Positions 11,860 to 24,169 of a stretch of DNA of 64,000 nucleotides are shown here, piece after piece. The notes under the pieces were generated by a model. That model searched no databases. It was not told the origin of the DNA and saw only the letters and a list, made by a program, of their open reading frames with translations. This stretch comes from Rhipicephalus microplus (taxonomy: Eukaryota; Arthropoda; Arachnida; Ixodida; Ixodidae): the NCBI RefSeq assembly GCF_043290135.1, contig NC_134707.1, positions 69,555,906 through 69,619,905 of the forward strand. Direction: 5' to 3'. The stretch's first letter is position 1. Each line of letters starts with the position of its first letter. A program made the translations under genes and the position numbers.

Positions 11860-12720
11860 GTGCTTCGCATATTATCGATTCTCACAGTATGTTTGATAAG
11901 CCAGTTTTTTTTTACTACATACGTGTAATAGGTTGATTTAATGAACCTGTCGAAAACAAAGATCCTCGTTTTAAATTACAAAGACCGATTTGAACATACT
12001 TACCTGCCAGGTGTGTCTAGTAGTGATGATGCTCGACCATTGGCCTTACTGTGACGAGATATAGTCCCAGGCGCGGCAGCTCAACTTTTCATAATGGGGG
12101 CGAAAATGCTTGTCGGCAGTGTACGTATATTTCCAGACATGCACATGTACTTACTTTGCACGTAAGCACGTTAACAAACCAAGGTGGCGAAATTTTTTAC
12201 TGAGCCCTTCAAAACGTTGTTTCTCATAATTATGTAGTCATTTAGAAATGTTAAAGTTCTCATTTATTGTTAATTATCAGTATATTTCAACAATAATCTC
12301 CACAGGCACTTAGTCTACTTTAACTTCTTCCGGCCAGTGCCGGCTGCATGGCAACCGCAGGGCGAAAAGTCAACCTATGAAAGCACGCAATGGGAACAAA
12401 TTGTGGAGGAGATAATGAAACTCCGATTTCTATTTCGTGTGCATTTATAAACAAACTAACTTATACAGAAAACAGAGAAAAACTTGAGTGAGGGATAACA
12501 AGCTGATTAAGGATTGTGGCACTCAGTTTGCTACGCTACTCCCAAAGTTTCAGACCCCTGTACATGTAAAAAGGTAGTTGAAAAGCCCTCCCTTATATTT
12601 TCAGCTACACTTCTACCTATAGCGCTCCAAATCTCATCAATAAACGATGGCTAAAGCTGCGAATTATGCATTGATTTCTTTGAATACCCTGAAGTTTTTT
12701 TAGTAGAATTTTCCAAATTC
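11860..12720. other. AT-rich stretch without a recognisable gene
   Basis: I see nothing beyond short A/T runs. Confidence 0.5.
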
Positions 12721-12729
12721 TCTCCTACG

Positions 12730-12921
12730 ATGCTTGAAGGTAAATCTCGCTCACAAGTTAATATTCAACCGCGTTTTCCTAAAGTGGCCTGCAATCTATG
12801 TTGCTCAACCACCCACACTTACGCAACAAAACGCTGTGCTTTTGCATACCATCGCTGCAGCCACAACAGCCACGATTGTACTGGCCTTGCGCTTCGCACC
12901 CACCGCAGATACGTGACTTAG
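12730..12921 (+). pseudogene. possible fossil of a gag zinc-knuckle region (weak)
   Basis: The 63-codon frame contains CNLCCSTTHTYATKRC (CX2CX4HX6C) and then YHRCSHNSHDC, spaced like the two CCHC knuckles of Ty3-type Gag but imperfect. No capsid or protease part could be found around it, so the call rests on the Cys/His pattern alone. Confidence 0.28.
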
Positions 12922-12959
12922 TCACGCCACCGGGTCCTTTGCGCAATCAATATGCTGAG

Positions 12960-15900
12960 GCAGCTATGAAAACAGGGCTATAACCACGTCGACGGGACAG
13001 TTTGTCATTTAGCGAGACCGGGTAACGAACCTCGCGCTCTGTTTCATTGTCACCGCCATTACCACAGGTGGGCGTCCCGGTTTTGCTTACAAGAAGCGGG
13101 GACGCCCATTTGTTTCTAGAGGACGGTTGCATAATGCGCGTCATTAGGGATGCTTCGTTGCGCAGTTAGATGACAGAGTGTACTTGTCGTGGCGTGCGCT
13201 CCAACGAGTGCTTTTAGTCTCTGAACAACGTCGTGAAAATAACTGAGTATTTCGCAAGATGTATCGAGCGTACTATGTCACTTTCAGACAAAAGCAAACA
13301 GGGCACGTGGCGTTGTGGTGCGCATTGTTTCCGGAACTGAAAATAGGGCATGTTTAAAGTATATTTCACTAGATCGCAGTATAAAGTCGTGCAGTTGTGA
13401 CGATAAAGTTAGCAGAGTGATTAGGCTGCGGAATTGTGGCAACCATCCTCACCTTGTCAGATTTCATTATACATCTCCAATTGCATTCCAGTTATTCTTT
13501 CCTCAGTATTTCACCAAGGTGCACCTCTTTAAATGTTCGTCGTGTGCGCGTAGGGCAGCAAGGCATGTCCAACACTCGGTGTAGAAAATGACTGAATCGT
13601 GTAAAGCTCAGACCGTGGCTCTAATGGTTTTATAAGCACACAAGTTTCTTCGGGCCTCTTTGCTATTAATTTGTGAAAGACAAAAAAATGCACTGTTCAA
13701 TTTGTATTGTGAATTTAACTCGCTCTTTTGCTTGTGTTCGTTGCTTTGCTAACAATATTACAAATAATGTGGCGCTACCTCAAAGTAACTGTTCTGTACG
13801 AAAGTGTAGAAGTGGGTTTAGGTAGGGGCCCTAACACTTCTACCATCAACGCTATTAGCGGAGCCAACTGCAACATTGCGTGCAAGCTTCCATTGAAAAA
13901 TTTCTCCTATTGCTACGGAGCACGATGTCGAAAAAGTTAAGCCCACCACAACAGCTCCCCGTGTCTTAACTTGCATCATACCTGTAAAAATTAGAATGGA
14001 GGTTTAGTCAGTGGCGCAGATGTGTTCTGTGAGTTTGGTCTATGTAAGGTAATTACACGTGTACACGTGCCAACGACTCAGGTATATGCGGGGTATTATT
14101 TTGGAAAGTGCAGTTATTTGATTAAAATTGTAATGACTACTAGCTGTTCTTCCAAATTAACATGCGCTCACTTTTGTGAATTCCTAACCTGCCATTTAAA
14201 CGGGCTGCTTCTTTCTGACAGCGATACTGTAGCAAAATGCGAAAGCCCACGCCCCTTGCCTCCCCAACTGTTTTTGCTATTTGTTTCGTGGAAATAGTGA
14301 TGTCTGTTTGACTCACGCAAATTTTCACGGTGGCCTCTAATTCTCACCCCTCTCTCCAAGCTTCCGTGGTTGCCCTTCTCTTGTCTCTTCAAATTGGTGG
14401 CGAGGGTCGAAAGCAAGCATATAGGCACAAGCACTCAGTAAATCACTTGTAACCTTGAAGAAAGAGAAGTCCACTTGTCAAGACGTCGGTAGCAGCAGAC
14501 ATTCTTTGAGTAGAAATTTTTCACCTCTTGCAGTATTGCTTTGTAGTTTAATTGACAAAAACTACACAGCTCTTTTCTGTTATCTACTGGCTGGCGGTTG
14601 CTTGCTCGATAAATCTACAGGGCGTCATGCTTTGTGGTAACCTACTTTTCAGAAGTCACAAAAACTTACTCCGCGTAGTCTGAGACATTCATGAAAGATT
14701 TGAAAGCCACAATACAGGGGCAAGTATGACCTTTATAATACAGCAGTGCGGAACAAGTTGGGTTTAAAATTTAGTGATCGTCACCTTGCACGCCACTCCA
14801 TCAATATGTGACGGATCGTTCTATCGACTACTAGATGATATGATCAAACAATTTTAGTAGTTTTGATGTGCATCCCGAATACATCTTTGAAACGTGCAGA
14901 TTCTCCCGGTCAGTAGTCGCTATGATACCAAGTCACCAAACTGGCTGTTGCGGGTAATGTTATTTTCACTCGTACGATAAAGCATCAGTAACATTTTGGG
15001 CGTCTTGTGAGAAAAGCATTGGAGGGGACGTGACATGTGGTCTAATATTCTGGTGACTTCTTTTAGACAAGTCCATACTCAGTGCAGAATAGCATGATCG
15101 CTTCATGCTATGCATCACTGTGTATAGCATACACATATCTACTGATGCACTAATCACATATGTACTGATAGTTAACGCACTGTGTATAGCATACACAAAT
15201 GTACTGATGCACTGTACGCATTTGCACTGGTTGTTTATTGAGACTTGAAAGCTTCACGCTTTGAAGTCTCATTAAACGATCAGTGCATATTGCGTCTCAC
15301 TCTGAATCTCTGAACATATGGATTTAGGTGCCTTCGTAATCTCAGCAAGGACACGCAGATATGCAGACAATATAGCTTGTGCACTCACTGACTGACCCGC
15401 AACCTAACACTCAATGACATACAAACAAAACTAGGCGTCAAATACGGGATTAAGCCGAAGCCAAACCGAGCAGGAGCTTACCACTTCCACCTTAGAAGCC
15501 TCTAGACAAATACGGAAGTCCAAGCTATGTAGACGTACGGAATACTATATCAAAAAATACAGGAGATTTCCGGGCCTTCCGCAATACTTCCGACAAAGCA
15601 AGACTTCGGAGAAGATCCGGGCGTGCATTGTGTTGTCTAGAGGAGGCAAACACCGTACGTTCGCGTAATCTTCAAGAACGCTTTCCCGATGCTTGGGGTC
15701 TGAAGGCTGAAAGCACCGGCTCACGCTGAAGTTCTTTTTGCGCCCCCGAGGGCACAAGGAAGGAAGAAATTGTTAGCAGAACACCGAAGAGGATTTCGCG
15801 TGAGATAAAGGCTGCCTTTGTGTGTTAGTCGCTGCAGGAATTGGATCTGCGGGTGCGCGTTTGTGCGTCTGTTGGAGCAGAAGAGCTTCTCCGAGGAACA

Positions 15901-16900
15901 TCTTAATTTCGCGCGGGATATCACCTCCGATCGAGTTCCTCGCGATCCCCGCCTGACTTTTTCATCTTCTCCGCCCGAACGTCATTCGCCATTGCCTTGG
16001 CTGAGATATGTCGAGAGTTCGTTTTATTTGCTGTGGCGCTTCATTCTGATCACTGGGAGGAAAGAGAAAAACCAAGTTGTGGTGTAGACCTTGGAGGATT
16101 CATGTTTATGGAAGTGAGCAACAGCAAGAAAGCGTTCGTGGTTGTTAACTCGTGATTGGTAACCTTAGCGCAGGTACGGAAGTTATTCAACACGTGAATA
16201 TGTGCTTGCTTGGCGGTATCAGGGTTTTCTTATGGCGTCAAGTTTCCAATATATGACACGTGTCTTCCATTAAACTTTCAGTTAGTAGACAGCGCTTGTG
16301 TCGTGCTTCTCTTGTGTTTTTCTGGTATTTTTGTGCGTTGATCATGAGAAGTATATTCCAATTAGTCTAATTAGCTACTTTACTTTATTCAACACTGATA
16401 GTTCAAAACAAAAAAGCCCGAAAAAACAATCAGTAAACAGTGAATTACGTTCAACTGCCGTGCTGAAGCAAGTAATCGATTCATCGAAGCAATTGTGAAT
16501 CTATGCCCGAAGAAAAAACCGACAAAAAGTGTGTGTCTATTAGCAATCTGTTAATTCTAAGACTTGTATACACTTGCGTGTCTGTGGGACCACTGCTTTT
16601 TAGCACAAATGCAGTACAACCGCAAGAAGCGCGGCATTATTGGAAAACTCTTTGGGTGCTAAAGTAAAATATGGAGAAATCGGTGCAAACGCAACACGTG
16701 CTCAGCAGATAACTCTGTTGCAAGTCGAGCGTGTATTGCCTGTTCCTTTTTCAACGCCTTATGTCGGCTGTGCCTTTATACATTTCAATAGGGCCGTGCA
16801 CAAATATAACCGTCTGTTCTACATAACGAAGTTGAGCAAGTTCGATAATTTAACACCATGTAGATTCAAGATATCAAAAAAGGCATGCAGTCTTTTCGAA
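12960..16900. other. long stretch without a recognisable gene
   Basis: AT-rich DNA with two GC-richer islands (about 12900-13140 and 15550-16020). At 13069-13108 the inverted arms TGGGCGTCCC and GGGGACGCCCA could form a hairpin. At 15110-15215 the motif GTGTATAGCATACACA recurs with TACTGATGCACT, a short diverged tandem array. I see no credible ORF, tRNA or mobile element. Confidence 0.5.
15234..15276. other. 43-bp hairpin
   Basis: TTTATTGAGACTTGAAAGC pairs with GCTTTGAAGTCTCATTAAA across a 5-base loop (TTCAC). The 19-bp stem has two mismatches. It could be the centre of a small fold-back element or a transcript hairpin; nothing nearby tells which. Confidence 0.7.
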
Positions 16901-16929
16901 TGTCGAATTATAGCATTATACATAGGAGT

Positions 16930-18257
16930 AGATTATGGTTTATGGATTAATACATAAGAAAGAAGACGTCAAGGACTTGAAAAATTACAGGTCGATCAGC
17001 GTACTGTCCATTCTCTACAAACTATTCACAAAAATAATAGCTAATAGAACTTACACAATATTAGAGTTCAATCAACCAAAGGACCAAACAGAATTCTATA
17101 CTGGCTACTGTACAATTGACCATTATTATACTATCAATCAAGCAATTGAGAAATGCGCTGACTGTAACCAACCCCTATACATAGCTTTCATAGATTACGA
17201 GATGGCGTTTGATTCAGTCGAAAATCAGCAGTAATGCAGGCACTACAAAATCGGGGCATCGAAGAAACCTACATAAACATACTGGAACATATCTACAGAG
17301 GATTCACAACCACCAACGTTCTCAACAAAGAAAGCGAAAGAATCCCAGTAAAAAAGGGTGTAAGGCAGAGAGACACGATCTCTCCAATGCTATTCACCGC
17401 GTGTTGACAGGAGGTATTCAGGACCCTAGACTGGGGAGAGTTAGGGTTAAGAGTTAATAGAGAGTGTCTTAGTAATCTGCGATTCACTGACGACATTGCC
17501 TTGATGAGTAACTCAGGGGACGAATTACAGTTCATGATTATTGAACTGGGCACGGAAAGCAGAAAACTTAGTCTGAAAATAACATGCACAATACTCGAGT
17601 GATGTACGACAGCCTCGGCAGAAAACGGCACTTTGCGAGAGGTGGAGAACCACTGGAAGTCGTAAAAGAATGTGTCTACTTAGGACAGGCAGTAACCACA
17701 GAGATGAATCATGAGAGTGAAATAAATAGAAGAATAAGGATGTGGTGGATCACATTCGGCAAGCATTCTCAAATTATGCATGGTAATCGGCCACTATCCC
17801 TCAAAATGAAGATATAACAGCTGCATCTTGCCAGTACTTATTTACAGAGCAAAAACCTGGAGGCTTTCAGAGAGGGTTCAGCTTAAACTGAGGACAACGC
17901 AGTGAGCGATGGAAACGAAAATGATAGGTGTAACCTTTGGAGAAGAGAAGCGAGCAGAGTGGGTCAGGGAACAAACCTGGCTTGAGGATATCATAGTGGA
18001 GATCAAAAAAAAAAGAAATAGACATGGGCCGGACACGTAGCACGTAGGCAGGATAACCGGCGGCCATTAAAGGTAATCGACTGAATTCCCAGTGAAGGCA
18101 AACGCACGGACGGGAGAGAGAAAGTTAGGTGGGCCAATGGGATTCAAAAGTTCACAAGAATAATGCGGCAATGGAAAGCACTAAACCAGCTTGATTGGAA
18201 GATCATGGGAGAGGCTTTTGCCCAGTAGGGGGCGTAGTCAGGGTGACGATGATGATG
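16930..18257 (+). mobile_element. 5'-truncated RTE/BovB-type LINE, second copy
   Basis: It starts inside RT block 1 and ends in TGATGACGATGATGATG, the RTE-type 3' microsatellite. ACATAGGAGT at 16920-16929 and ACATAGGGGT at 18258-18267 match at 9 of 10 bases and look like an aged target duplication. Same family as 3915-7108, opposite strand. Confidence 0.85.
16944..18240 (+). pseudogene. RTE-type reverse transcriptase fragment, heavily decayed
   Basis: Recognisable pieces in order: IHKKEDVKDLKNYRSI, SILYKLFTKIIANR, QPLYIAFIDYEMAFDS (to 17220), RIPVKKGVRQRDTISPMLF, NLRFTDDIALMSNSGDE (catalytic box with FTDD in place of FADD; both Asp kept), VVKECVYLGQAVTTE and RRIRMWWITFGKHSQI. After about 17815 the C-terminal part is broken by many stops. 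Compared with the 3915-7108 copy it has lost the endonuclease and carries several frameshifts (near 17230, 17410, 17585), so it is a fossil. Confidence 0.88.
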
Positions 18258-18338
18258 ACATAGGGGTGAGCAATATGCTAATTCATAACCGAGTGAAATA
18301 TGAATTCACAGTGAAAATACAGAATCAAATATGAATAG

Positions 18339-18487
18339 ATGCACAATGTCATACGAATAGTGTTCGAATACGAAGGCAACCATTGTCAAGACAGGCCTTC
18401 GTCTCTACTATTCGTATGCACAATGTCATACGAATAGTGTTGGAATACCAAGGCAACCATTGTCAAGACAGGCCTTCGTCTCTACAA
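18339..18487. repeat. tandem duplication, 77-bp period, two units
   Basis: The unit starting ATGCACAATGTCATACGAAT at 18339 recurs at 18416 with only a few changes; each contains AGACAGGCCTTCGTCTCTAC. It is directly downstream of the RTE insertion. Confidence 0.9.
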
Positions 18488-18499
18488 CTCATTTACTTC

Positions 18500-21400
18500 T
18501 TAAAAGTTTTACCAATTTGAGCAAACTATAAGAGCGCCGTTCTATATAAACTATAACCTGTAACTTGCAACAATATAAATCGAATGCAGGTCGCATTCAG
18601 CAACGAGAAAACTCAATGTTTCAAGCACTTAGCCGACGAGTCCATATATCTTGCGGTTCGTGGGTGGCAAAACTTGCTTCGTCCAACATTAAAAAAAATT
18701 CTTCATTGGTCTGTTCGTGAGCTACAGAAGTATTGAAGAACTTTTTTTGGTAGGCAGCCCATGTGCTCATCCAGTTCCAGTATATCCACGAAACAAGAAC
18801 TACATATCTGAATCAGCATGCAGAGCTTCGCCATTTTGGATATGGGTATTGGTATGTTCCTGAAAGCATGGCACCAAATACCCTCCAGATATTACCCGCA
18901 TATGTTGATATGAAAAAGGTTTTTTTTATTTGCAAACGTCAAGGTTTGCCGACAGTTTGTAGAAAGCCATTTTCCTTCTCTTTTCTCTTACCCCTGTGAA
19001 ATCTGGTTGTCTGAATGCGGCCCGTTGACTGAGGGGAGCTCCGGTCCCTTGAACTAGGGCACTAAGTTAATATTTAAGTCCAGGATGAATACAACAGTTA
19101 CTTCAGTTTTATAAATGACACTTCGTTGCCACTTTCAATTAATATTTTAGCCTATATGAAAAACGAGGTTTGGTGAATTAACGTCATGAACATTGTGATC
19201 ATAATATTAGATTCAGGAGACATTATCTTTCGCGAAAGTGAAGTTCAATGCCAAAATTACTGTATCTTTATATGAAACTAAAATTTGATAGACGCGTGAA
19301 AACTCTAACTGCATGAATCTTGGCAGTTAACGAATAAAAATGAATTAAGAATGATTCCTCCCCCAACCAATGCATCGTGCCAACGTGGCTTTCTCAGCAG
19401 GGTGATTATTCGAAAAAATACCAAAAATGTGTCGCAATGTTATTACACATTATTCGAATCAAGTTCCGAATGGAATGAAACACTGATTGATTCGTAATGT
19501 CATTTTCATTTTACTATTTGCGCTCTACTCACGTTGCCTCCTTGACGTTTTCGGGCTGGTCTCCATGGGTATACATCACGCAGGCGCATTGCATGTCTAA
19601 CTACTCCAAGTCCATAAACAGGCCGAACCAGGCGTTAACGTGTGGCTTAAATTTATATAAAAACAATCCCAGCATATCCACGAAGTGAATGAAGGCGAGT
19701 GGACGAAGCTATGGGGGTTCATCAACGCCCGTACACTGCGCAATCGGTCATGCAAAGACTTGAAAACACATATGTACAGTATATACGAAGTTTATCAATC
19801 ATAATGCGCTTACGGTGTTTGGACGTGGGTGGCGTTTTTGTTTCATTGCGACAACCTTAAGATCCGTCAAACTTAAAGCTAAGACCTCTTGCATAGGATT
19901 CAACCTAAAATTTGAGAAAACGACGTTATCATGCCGCTGCACCTCCGCGAGCCCTCAGCTCCAGGTCAGCTTCCCCGCACTGCCGTTTCGCGGCAGCTCC
20001 GTCAACCCGCAAGTCTAGATCCGCGCTTGTCTGCGCTGCCGTGCTGCAGCCGCTCTGTGACCCCGAAACTCTAGACTGAGTTCACGCGCAGCAGCGCTTC
20101 GAGCAGTACCGCCTTCATTCATAACGAAGTACACTCTATGACCACGAGAGAGTCAACCGGGAGCTAGCGTGTTTTATGGCTCTTGAAGCGCCACACCAAA
20201 ATAAACAGATTGCCATGAGCATACGCGCAATCACCAGTTTCCTTTTCTACGGGCGTGTTCCCGGCCGCTGCTCCCTGCACGTGCAAGCCAGGACAAAAGA
20301 CATCGGAGGGACAAGGGTCGACGCTTAGGAGCTTTTCGCCTAAAATGTCGTAGGCCTCTACTCGCTGACTTTATGGCATGTAAATAGACTACCACTATGC
20401 GTGGAACATGAAGAAAATTTTCTGACGTTAATATTTGAAACTATATGCTCGAAGCAGAGAAAGATGGACATTTATTTTAGACCTCGATGTGGTCAAAGGT
20501 GGCCTAGACCTCGATTAACAAACTGCAGTAGAGTTAGACCTCACTAAGGTCTAGCTCAACCGAAGCTCCCATCCTAGGCAGCTGAAAGACCTACAAATGC
20601 CGGAAGAAATCATAAGGTATGTTATCATTTACTGCCGATTCACACTCACACTTGCTATTTTATTCGGTCAGTTCTGCTACCGCTATTTAAATATATCTGT
20701 GAATATTTAGTAACCAGTGCCAGTGTATGATCACTGTTAATATAAGACAGACGGGCCCTCTGGAAGCTTCATGTTCGAAATATAGAACCCCTAATTGTCC
20801 CGAATAAACTTCTATTAGTAGCATAAAAGGCTAACTAGTGTCCATCGACTACAACCTTCGAAGCTAATAGTTAAATTATTTCGTTCGTTCGTTTCACCGG
20901 ACTGCGTTTTTCTGCATTCTACTCCACCTTTTTGTGCGACAGTATCGAGTAAAAACTCACTCCTAAAATGACAATTAGTAGTGTGAAAGGGAGCATCGCG
21001 TAGTTATCCTCATCGCGTTTGCCATTTCATCATTCGAAACGAAGAAGTGCTGCCAAGCGTGAATGTAAGCCTTCCTCTAATTTGGTAATTCCAGCGTCAA
21101 AAGGCACCGCCCCAGTCGGCACCAGGTGCACTTCAAGAGGCTCACGCCTGACCGCCCCAGCTCTTCCACGAACCAGGTGCACGACGAAAGCCTCAACTTA
21201 TAGCTTTTTTTGCGCTGTGCGCTAAAGCGTGCCAGCGGTTCGTACGTGTCCTGCGACGAGCGCGCATTGATCGAGCTTGTTGGAACCGGCTTAAGAACGC
21301 CGTGAATCAAGCAGTTCTCGGAAGTCACTTGCAGAGTCAACCCTTTTCCCTGTCGTCGGCAGCATTTCTTTCGCTTTCAATGTGCGTGCCGCCCAATGTT

Positions 21401-21760
21401 TAGTCATTCGAGTTGCTGCGCCACTTCGCTCAAGGTAACGCGTAATAGTACCAGAGAACCGCAGAGTCTCGGAGAAAAATGAAAAAAACAACTGATGAAT
21501 GCCAATGGCTGATTTCTGAATACGACACTTTCTTTGTGCACCTTCTCTGGCCCATACTCAATCATTCAGAATATGATGGTTGGTCACGCCATTTCGCCCA
21601 TTTCCCGAAAAGCTTTCTCTTCCATATTCTCTGAGAATTAAGAAATTTCATTACAATTAACTGCAGTTGAGATGCGAAAAAAATCACGCAAATCACAAAA
21701 TGTATATGAAGAGCGCTGACTGGCAAATCAAGTTTATTCACCCCGGGAGCAGGGCGAGTA
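18500..21760. other. long stretch without a recognisable gene
   Basis: Mostly AT-rich. At 19965-20100 two diverged blocks (CGCACTGCCGTTTCGCGGCAG..AAGTCTAGA and TGCGCTGCCG..AACTCTAGA) look like an old tandem duplication of about 60 bp. Around 21095-21200 CACCGCCCCAG and ACCAGGTGCAC occur twice. No ORF resembles a known protein. Confidence 0.5.
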
Positions 21761-21764
21761 CTGT

Positions 21765-21895
21765 GATCGACTGCTGACCCGAAAGTCACAAGTCAGATCG
21801 AAGCCGCAGCAGTCGAATTTCTATGGAGGCGAAATCCTAAAGATCTGTGTGCTGTGCGATGTTATTGTACGCTGAAGAGCAACAGATTGCACAAA
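21765..21895 (+). mobile_element. degenerate Ruka-like SINE fragment
   Basis: It retains CTGCTGACCCGAAAGTCAC, AGATCGAAGCC (B-box remnant), CTATGGAGGCGAAATCC and GTGTGCTGTGCGATG, the central order of the tick SINE. Its 3' part is barely recognisable. Confidence 0.6.
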
Positions 21896-22170
21896 ATATA
21901 CACATCGCTGTTCTGGCTCGTAAAACTTGGGGGGTAGGAGGTAGTACCCTCGCAAACTGCGGATAACTATATTTCCATGAGAAAGAGGTTTATAATCGTA
22001 ATGCACCTAAGAATAACTGAACCTAAGCCAGCAATGTGGTTTCCGCATGGCGACTTATCTGTTTTTTTTTACAAAATCGTTGCGGGTTATGCTGCAATGT
22101 TAAGCTCTTCTCATAAACGCTGTATTTCTTTTTTTCAAGCTTATTTCCAGTTTCTAAGTTTGTCGCGTGC

Positions 22171-22352
22171 CGCGTCGTGGTGGTCTGTGACTAAGACACT
22201 CGGCTGCTGACCTGTAGGTCGTGGGATCGAATTGCGGCAGTGGCGGCTGTGTTGTCGATGGAGGCGAAAGTGCTCTAGGCTTGTGTGTTAATATTTGGGC
22301 GTATGTTGGACAAAATTTCTGGAGCCCGGCATTACGAGGTATCTCATAGTTG
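22171..22352 (+). mobile_element. degenerate Ruka-like SINE with (ATT)n tail
   Basis: The head has GTGGTGGTCTGTGACTAAG (damaged A box) and GTGGGATCGAATTGC (B box). The body shows GATGGAGGCGAAAGTGCT, AAATTTCTGGAGCCC and GAGGTATCTCATAGTT. An ATT-rich tract (about 22353-22387) follows. Confidence 0.75.
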
Positions 22353-22759
22353 TTATTATTAATTTTATTATTATTATTAATATTATTTTCGCGAGTACTG
22401 CATATCTTTCTTATTGTATATAAACTCTTGGAGTTATCAGTCGAATATACTGAGCTAGAAGACGGCACTTGTTGCATTTTTTATGTTTTGTGCGTATTTC
22501 TTCCACCATGCAGTATTTTCAAACATTTCCCCATAAACCCAGCTTTACGTTCCGACAGACAAGATTGTACTGCTCGCTCTAATCAGCAGTGCGCAAGAAG
22601 ACACATAACACGTTGTGCGCGCTCGACGAATAGAAGATTTGCTCGTTTTTCTACTGATAACTACGGAGATTCGCATGAACTGTAATAAAAAAGTGTTGTC
22701 AGCTGGCTTGCTTGCTAAACTTGTCAGGTTTGAAAGAAACTAGTTCGTAAGCCAGCCAG

Positions 22760-22776
22760 CCCCCCCCCCCCCCCCC
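22760..22776. repeat. poly(C) run of 17
   Basis: Homopolymer run, error-prone in assemblies. Confidence 0.95.
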
Positions 22777-22990
22777 ATGAAGCAACGTAGATCTACGTCC
22801 AGCTCTTGTGAGAGGTCCGGCTCAGCGAGTGAGTCCTGAGTGCAAACCTCGCCTCATGAGCTGGGTGTTGGACATACGATTCAACGTTGTAGTTCACATA
22901 TCTTCACGTCGGGTTGTTTGAGGGGCTCTAAGGTGACACGAAGAACCAGTCGTTTTGATAGGGACTGCTTTTCTGCTGCATTCTCTAATA

Positions 22991-23860
22991 CCTGTGTCAC
23001 ACGGGCGCGCAAAAAGTCTTTTAAGTAAGCGGTCTTTTACGAAGATGAAACACTTTTAACAAAGAGGTGTTTGCGGCGCAGACACACGGCAGCAACGATC
23101 TCCTTTTAGTGTTTTCGTTCGAAGACGCTAGCGAAAGCGTGGCGCTAGCAGTTAAAAGAGAAGCAATGAAAATTAAACGATGTACAAATTAAAGACTTGT
23201 TGCACTGCTCGTTTCTTCAAATAAATTTAAGAATAGGAGATGAAGAAAAACCAATGTGAAAGTTTTTTGCACTAGATAAGGAAGCATTCCCATAACTAGC
23301 GACGTGCACAAGTCCGTCTGGCACCACTGGGCTTTTATTTACCGTATTTGTTTTTCGCTGCTCTCGACTGCTCTCGACACTTTATGGGCGACCGTACGGG
23401 AGAAAAAGCGAGGATCGCAAGCCTCACGGCCTGCCTTCTCGCTCTGGAAAGCGAGGCGGACGCTGCAAAAGCCGCCAAAGAGAGGATAAAGCAGCGCATG
23501 ACCGAGCGTCACCACGTGATATTGCCGACGCGTTGTAGCTGCTTACGAGAGTAGAAAAGGAAATAACCATTAAAAGAGTTCATTATACCTTCTGCAGGAT
23601 ATGAAATTTGTTTTTACAAAGAGTTTTGGTGACAGAAAAATAAGCATTCGCTCTTTTTTTCCCACTACTCAAAAATTGCTGGCGCCCACTGGTTTCGAAG
23701 CTACTCATTCAGAGCCGTAAAAGAGATCGACGAACGCCGTTTACGAAAAAGACCGCTTCTGAAAAGGAGTTCGCTCTGTGCCGTGTGTCTGCTGTCAGGA
23801 ACTCCTTTTCGGAAAAAGACCGCTTACTTAAAAGACTTTTAAGTGCCCGTGTGACAGGGG
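22991..23860. mobile_element. non-autonomous DNA transposon-like element with long terminal inverted repeats
   Basis: The left end CCTGTGTCACACGGGC and the right end (read inverted) CCCCTGTCACACGGGC begin arms that stay alignable for about 100 bases. Both arms carry AAGTCTTTTAAGTAAGCGG, then GCAGACACACGGCA, then GATCTC. TA lies immediately outside both ends (22989-22990 and 23861-23862), fitting a TA target duplication. At about 870 bp with no full transposase it is a MITE-like or fold-back element. I cannot assign a superfamily. Confidence 0.82.
23384..23554 (+). other. coding-like 56-codon frame inside the inverted-repeat element
   Basis: It begins MGDRTGEKARIASL and continues with an Ala/Glu/Lys-rich, probably helical stretch (ESEADAAKAAKERIKQR), ending CSCLRE. 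Composition is unlike the AT-rich surroundings. It may be the N-terminal scrap of the parent element's transposase or a captured host exon; I recognise no family. Confidence 0.35.
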
Positions 23861-24169
23861 TATAAGTGAAATTTACTAACGGCAAAGTTATTGATGTTTG
23901 GCGTTCCAACGCTACTATGTACTCCACATGCTCATTACATGCACGAAACCTAAATTTTGTCAGCGTTTCAAAGGACATACGGTCTACTGGTATGTGTTTC
24001 ACAATACTACGTCATTCTTCACGCGGGAATCGCCACTTTGTCAGCTAAATTTGAATCATGTTCATACTTTGGCATCCACATCAGGTCGACGTGGCATATT
24101 ATCTTTCATTCTTCGAATAAACTTAGAGCAATACTTTCAAAGCGTAAAAATGAGAAAGAGGTAAAGGAA

